The translations under genes were made by a program, and so were the position numbers. The notes below the pieces were generated by a model. That model ran no database searches and had not been told where the DNA came from. It saw nothing but the letters and a program-made list of their open reading frames with translations. A DNA stretch of 28,141 bases from Bacillota bacterium (GTDB lineage Bacteria; Bacillota; Clostridia; Acetivibrionales; DTU013): positions 1 through 28,141 of the forward strand of contig JAEZCO010000120.1 of the NCBI GenBank assembly GCA_023433505.1, in the 5' to 3' direction. Of the stretch, positions 24,370 through 28,141 are shown in pieces (position 1 is the stretch's first letter; each line of letters starts with the position of its first letter).

Positions 24370-24410
24370 TGTTCTATCCCCTTTTCAACTCTTCAGCTTA
24401 TTTATAGTCT

Positions 24411-24456
24411 ATCATGAATAGAATTACATCTCGATTCAATATTTTGCAAAAATATT
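24411..24456 (-). promoter_or_regulatory. Candidate promoter and operator before the 435-aa binding-protein gene
   Basis: TTGAAT (24434-24439) and CATGAT (24411-24416) are 17 nt apart on the minus strand, each with two mismatches. A palindrome AATATTTTGCAAAAATATT (24438-24456) overlaps the -35 box and could bind a regulator. The evidence is modest. Confidence 0.3.
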
Positions 24457-24463
24457 CATTATT

Positions 24464-26083
24464 TTACCATTTTTTTCTGAACTCCTGCACGGATAGCCCT
24501 GTATTTTTTTTAAACAAAATACTGAAATAATGCGGGTCACCGATGCCCACCTTTTCCGCAATCTGATAAACCTTTAAATCCGTGCCTTTTAAAAGTTTTA
24601 TGGCGGTATCCATCCGTGCTTTGGTAATATACTCAACAAAGGACTGGCTTGTTTTCTGCTTAAACAGCCGGCTTAAATGGCTGGGGCTGACAAAAAATTC
24701 TTTCGCCGTACTCGCGAGGGACAAGTCGGCAAGCTGAAGGTTCCGGAGAATATAGTCCTCCACCTGGCCGATCAGATGGTTGGCTTTGTTCAGGCTGGCC
24801 TGGCGGACCCTTTCGATGATATGGAAAAGCAGTTGAATAATATACGCCTTTAGCTCCGGCAGGTTATCAATCCGGGAGACCTCCTCATAGGGCCGGCTGT
24901 GTGACTCCCATAAATCTGCGGTATCAATCTTCAACTCAAGCAGAGTATGTTCACATATGGAAAGGATATCAAAGGCCTCCAGCCACATTTGCCGGATTGC
25001 GCTGCCGGTGTGATAGCACCGGTCAAAGAAATATTCCTCAATCAGTTCCGCCGCTTTCTCCTTTAAGCCTGCGGTAATACAAAAGCCAAGTTTTTCCTTC
25101 TTATCCTTGCGTATTTTCCATTGACTATCTCCGGAAAAATTGATGTCGGTATAATTGATGATCTGATTTTTTCCAAAAACCACCTTGTAATCCAGCGCTT
25201 CACAAGCCTCATTGTATGAGGCTCTGATACCTTCAAACCCCTTCATCCTTCTTCCAATACCAATTCCCACAAAGCACTTGCATTGGTTGATCAGCGTCGT
25301 TTTGATAACCTCACAGCAGTCCGGCAAATCCACTTTGTCATTATTGCTTAGAATGACTATTTTCCCGCTGATATTGAAAAAAACGTGAATATAGCGATCT
25401 TCCCGGAAGATCTGCCGGATCAGGTCTGCGCTCCGGATAGCCAGCATGAATTTCTCCTCCTCCCGGATGACGACATCGTTCCCAGGGGAGCCGCTGGTAT
25501 ATTCCACAACGGCAGTCTGAAAAAAATCCGTCGCCGGGTTGAGTTCAAAGCCGAAGTACCACAATTTGTCCAATGCTTCCTCCCGGTCCATTTCGTTGGA
25601 CAGAAGTTCATTGAGAAACTTTTCCCGCAGATAGGGAAGATTGGCCTCCAACTGCTGCTTCAACTCCGCATAATTCTTCTGATGAGACCTTTCGGTTTCA
25701 ATCTTCTCCTTCAAATTTAAAACGACCCTTTTGATTTCCTCTGCATTGATGGGTTTCAGCAGAAAATCCGATATGCCGAGCTTAACGCTTTTCTGTGCGT
25801 AATTAAACTCTTCATGCCCGGTAATGACAACGATTTTGATCTGAGGAAATTTTTCAATGACGATTCTGCTGAATTCAATCCCATCCATCGAGGGCATGCA
25901 TATATCGGTAAACAGGATATCCGGACTGACCTCGCCGATGAGCTCCAGTGCTTCTCCCGCACCGGCGGCCTCTCCTACGACCTCCGCCCCCAGCTCTTCC
26001 CAACAGATTCGATGCTTCAGCAGGTTCCTGATCAGGTATTCGTCATCCACAATAAATACTCTCAAAGTTTTTGTGCATTCCAT
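24464..26083 (-). CDS. YesN-type response regulator with AraC DNA-binding domain, sugar module 2
   Basis: This 539-residue cytoplasmic regulator has a receiver domain (about 6-125) with VDDE (12-15), phospho-acceptor D60 in LFTDICMPSMDG, and Lys in FLLKPINAEE. The middle region (about 140-430) has no recognised motif beyond a few lines shared with YesN-like proteins. The C-terminal AraC domain carries STAKEFFVSPSHLSRLFKQK and IYQ/VYQIAEKVGIGDPHYFS-type helices. The ATG at 26083 is chosen: it lies 1 nt after the kinase stop, with no clear ribosome site, so translation is probably coupled. The frame runs back to 26110 inside the kinase gene. It should control the adjoining binding-protein and transport promoters. 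Confidence 0.92.
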   Translation of the reverse strand: MECTKTLRVFIVDDEYLIRNLLKHRICWEELGAEVVGEAAGAGEALELIGEVSPDILFTDICMPSMDGIEFSRIVIEKFPQIKIVVITGHEEFNYAQKSVKLGISDFLLKPINAEEIKRVVLNLKEKIETERSHQKNYAELKQQLEANLPYLREKFLNELLSNEMDREEALDKLWYFGFELNPATDFFQTAVVEYTSGSPGNDVVIREEEKFMLAIRSADLIRQIFREDRYIHVFFNISGKIVILSNNDKVDLPDCCEVIKTTLINQCKCFVGIGIGRRMKGFEGIRASYNEACEALDYKVVFGKNQIINYTDINFSGDSQWKIRKDKKEKLGFCITAGLKEKAAELIEEYFFDRCYHTGSAIRQMWLEAFDILSICEHTLLELKIDTADLWESHSRPYEEVSRIDNLPELKAYIIQLLFHIIERVRQASLNKANHLIGQVEDYILRNLQLADLSLASTAKEFFVSPSHLSRLFKQKTSQSFVEYITKARMDTAIKLLKGTDLKVYQIAEKVGIGDPHYFSILFKKNTGLSVQEFRKKW

Positions 26084-26084
26084 C

Positions 26085-27884
26085 TCAATCGTTCGCCACA
26101 GCAGGCACACAGATTGAAATCCGCGTACCGCAATCCTTTCTGCTGTCTATTTGTACGATATCCTCCAGGCCGTAAAAGATTCGCAGCCTTTCTATTGTCC
26201 CGCGCAAGCCGAACCCGTCCTTTCCGAAGCCAGCCTTTTGTTCCGTAAACATACGTATATCTTCTTCCGTCATACCCACTCCGTCATCCTCTACCACAAT
26301 CCGGACCATGTCTCCCTGGAGTTCCGAGCGGATTGTAATAGTCCCATTTTCGCCCTTTGCGCGTATTCCATGATAGAGGGCATTTTCAACCAGGGGCTGC
26401 AGGACCAGCTTTAAAATACGGTAGGGATTGCACTGCGGGTCTGTTTCAAAGCATACGTGAAACATGTCCCCATATCGAATCTTTTGTATTTTCAGGTAAT
26501 TCCTGACCATATCGATTTCTTCCCCGATGGTAATCACTTCCCGTCCCTTGCTCAAGCTGATCCGGTAATAGCTTCCCAGAGCCTCGACAATGTTGCAGAC
26601 CTCCTCTGTCTGCCCCAGCATCGCCAGTGAATTGATGGAATCCAGCGTATTATACAGGAAATGGGGCTTAATCTGTGCCTGAAGCACGTTCAGCTCAGCC
26701 CTCCGTTTAATTCTCTGCTCTTCAATGACACGGTGGATCAGATTTTGGATTTCCCGTATCATCATATTATAACCGTCCCTCAGTTTACCAATCTCATTGT
26801 CGCCGGCTGAAATCTCCACCTCTTTGAATTCACCCTTTTCCACGCCCTTCATTGACCTCAGTAATTTTTTAATAGGGATGGTGACCATCCTGGATGTAAG
26901 AATTGTACCAACGAATAGAATCAGACTATTGATCAGGATAATGGCAAATCCCACATACGCCGCACTGGAAGTCTCATTGGACAATCCCTGGACAGGGATA
27001 AAACTGTACAGCTTCCAATTGTATCTTTCCTGAGCCAGGTAGGAGACCAGATATTCCCCGCCCTTCACCCATTTTACGGCAGAACCCTGCCGTCTGTCCC
27101 TGAAGGTATCATCCAGCGTACGGATATCTTCTTTATCAAATTCATCCTCTTGGATGATGCTTTGATTGTTTTCATCCAGAATAACGACCCCCGTTGTATA
27201 ATTACTGGCAATATTCCCGTAGGCATCCTGAAATGCAGCTTCCGATATGTTCATAACCAAAATGCCCCTGGGCTCGGTGGTGTTGATATCCCGGATCAGA
27301 CGGATCATGGAAATGAAATTGTTGTCCTGCTCCTGTTTGAAAGCTCCGCCGCCGTTCAGCAGCAGAATATACGCACCCCTTTGCCGTAAAACCCGCTGGT
27401 ACCAGCGGGCTTCGGCAACACTTCGCAGCAGGAAGGTATAGGAGTTTTCATTGTAGACGGAAAACTCGTTCCCGTTGCCGTCGAAAATAAATACCGAAGA
27501 AATCGCCGGTACCTCTTGAAGCATTTTATATAAATAGTTGCCCACCCTGCCCTGCGCATTCAGGTCCGAGTATATATCCCCGTCCCTCAGAAGCGATTGC
27601 AGATTGTTGTCGGAAAGAATCATCTTGGAATAGCTGTTAATATTGCTGATTAAAAGATTAATATTCGCCTTGATGGAGTATAGTGTCTGGGCAGAGACAT
27701 CGCTTACCTTTTTCAGCGCAATGTTGGAGTAGATCTCCTGGTAAAGCGTATTGCTTACAACTACAGACGAAATCAATACGACCAGATAAAACAGAGTAAT
27801 CCGTATACTGATGCTCAAATCAGATAGTTTTTTCCTTAGTCTCTTCAGGAGAAAGGCTGCCTCTGCTTCTACTATGCCCTTCAT
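26085..27884 (-). CDS. YesM-type sensor histidine kinase, sugar module 2
   Basis: This 599-residue membrane kinase has TM1 (about 27-46), an extracellular Cache-like sensor (47-308), TM2 (309-331) and a HAMP (332-385). A His_kinase domain follows with H408 in QIKPHFLYNTLDS. The HATPase domain has an N box with N501 (LQPLVENALYHG), a G1 motif DDGVGM (533-538) and a G2-like GFGLRG (557-562). It has the same plan as the module 1 kinase but a clearly different sensor domain, so the two should see different ligands. AAGGA lies 9 nt before the ATG and a promoter is visible upstream. It is translationally linked to the regulator gene. Confidence 0.93.
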   Translation of the reverse strand: MKGIVEAEAAFLLKRLRKKLSDLSISIRITLFYLVVLISSVVVSNTLYQEIYSNIALKKVSDVSAQTLYSIKANINLLISNINSYSKMILSDNNLQSLLRDGDIYSDLNAQGRVGNYLYKMLQEVPAISSVFIFDGNGNEFSVYNENSYTFLLRSVAEARWYQRVLRQRGAYILLLNGGGAFKQEQDNNFISMIRLIRDINTTEPRGILVMNISEAAFQDAYGNIASNYTTGVVILDENNQSIIQEDEFDKEDIRTLDDTFRDRRQGSAVKWVKGGEYLVSYLAQERYNWKLYSFIPVQGLSNETSSAAYVGFAIILINSLILFVGTILTSRMVTIPIKKLLRSMKGVEKGEFKEVEISAGDNEIGKLRDGYNMMIREIQNLIHRVIEEQRIKRRAELNVLQAQIKPHFLYNTLDSINSLAMLGQTEEVCNIVEALGSYYRISLSKGREVITIGEEIDMVRNYLKIQKIRYGDMFHVCFETDPQCNPYRILKLVLQPLVENALYHGIRAKGENGTITIRSELQGDMVRIVVEDDGVGMTEEDIRMFTEQKAGFGKDGFGLRGTIERLRIFYGLEDIVQIDSRKDCGTRISICVPAVAND

Positions 27885-27919
27885 TGAAAACGTCCTTCTT
27901 AATATGTATTTTTATTTTA

Positions 27920-27948
27920 ATTATAGTTCATTTATAAGATGCAGTAAA
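27920..27948 (-). promoter_or_regulatory. Sigma-A-like promoter for the module 2 kinase
   Basis: On the minus strand TTTACT (27943-27948) and a perfect TATAAT (27920-27925) are 17 nt apart. The -10 box ends 35 nt before the kinase ATG. No other gene lies between this point and the window edge. Confidence 0.65.
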
Positions 27949-28025
27949 GCATATCTCAAATCAGGCTCGGACAATCCTTTTTATGGGTATGCCCCAACGT
28001 GGGATTCAGAAGGCATAATAATCAT

Positions 28026-28141
28026 CCACCCGTAAAACGGGTGGTATTTATTTGAACCCTGAAAGGGTCTAATACTAGCTGTGCCTGAAGGCACTTTTGG
28101 GTTCCGCCAACCGCATAATTGTTACTCGCTGCCCTTCAAAG
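28026..28141. mobile_element. Hairpin-rich end resembling an IS200/IS605-type or REP-associated element, partial
   Basis: Three hairpins stand in a row: CCACCCGT/ACGGGTGG (28026-28044), ACCCT/AGGGT (28056-28068) and GTGCCT/AGGCAC (28081-28094). A GGGTTCCGCCAACCGC stretch follows. Runs of ACCCGTAAAACGGGT-type hairpins are familiar near the ends of Y1-transposase (IS200/IS605, TnpA-REP) elements in Clostridia; that match is from memory. No transposase is in the window; it would lie beyond 28141. Confidence 0.5.

Overview
The window looks like chromosomal DNA of an endospore-forming Firmicute, most likely a plant-polysaccharide-degrading member of the Clostridia (a Paenibacillus-like bacillus is less likely). 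The evidence is a CwlD-type amidase, several LysM wall proteins, strong AGGAGG ribosome sites with some TTG and GTG starts, and two YesMN/LplABC-type sugar-uptake modules. No rRNA, tRNA or CRISPR array was seen. The species cannot be named from sequence alone.

Positions 1-476 hold no convincing gene. They carry a large imperfect palindrome (1-246, cut by the window edge), a REP-like unit (300-336) and a short tandem repeat (383-433). Positions 477-7022 form a cell-envelope and sporulation block: a LysM/SH3 protein with an uncharacterised C-terminal domain, CwlD, a small membrane protein, a 77-aa zinc-ribbon protein, a triple-LysM GH3 N-acetylglucosaminidase-like protein, and a VanW-domain lipoprotein. 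Shared bidirectional terminators separate these genes.

Positions 7175-15807 (+) form sugar module 1: sensor kinase, AraC-type response regulator, lipoprotein binding protein, two permeases, and a cytoplasmic agarase/GH50-like glycoside hydrolase. Positions 27884-16449 (-) form sugar module 2, which faces module 1: sensor kinase, regulator, a 435-aa binding protein, two permeases, a second binding protein of 522 aa, two xylose-isomerase-fold enzymes and a Gfo/Idh/MocA oxidoreductase. In the inferred scheme, each kinase senses an extracellular carbohydrate or a loaded binding protein, its regulator turns on the adjacent transporter, and cytoplasmic enzymes process the imported glycoside. Module 2 probably uses an oxidation/isomerisation route. 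No ATPase gene is present, as is usual for this transporter family, which commonly uses a shared MsmX-like ATPase.

Between the converging modules are a nested palindromic repeat and two microprotein genes on the minus strand (34 and 55 aa), with a sporulation-like promoter candidate and an 8-bp inverted repeat. The right edge (28026-28141) carries three consecutive hairpins resembling the end of an IS200/IS605-type or REP-associated element. No wholly new system can be proved here. The best leads are the mirrored sensor/transporter modules with an extra binding protein, the palindrome inserted between kinase and regulator genes, the poly-T frame junction at the start of the LysM-GH3 gene, and the hidden microprotein operon.
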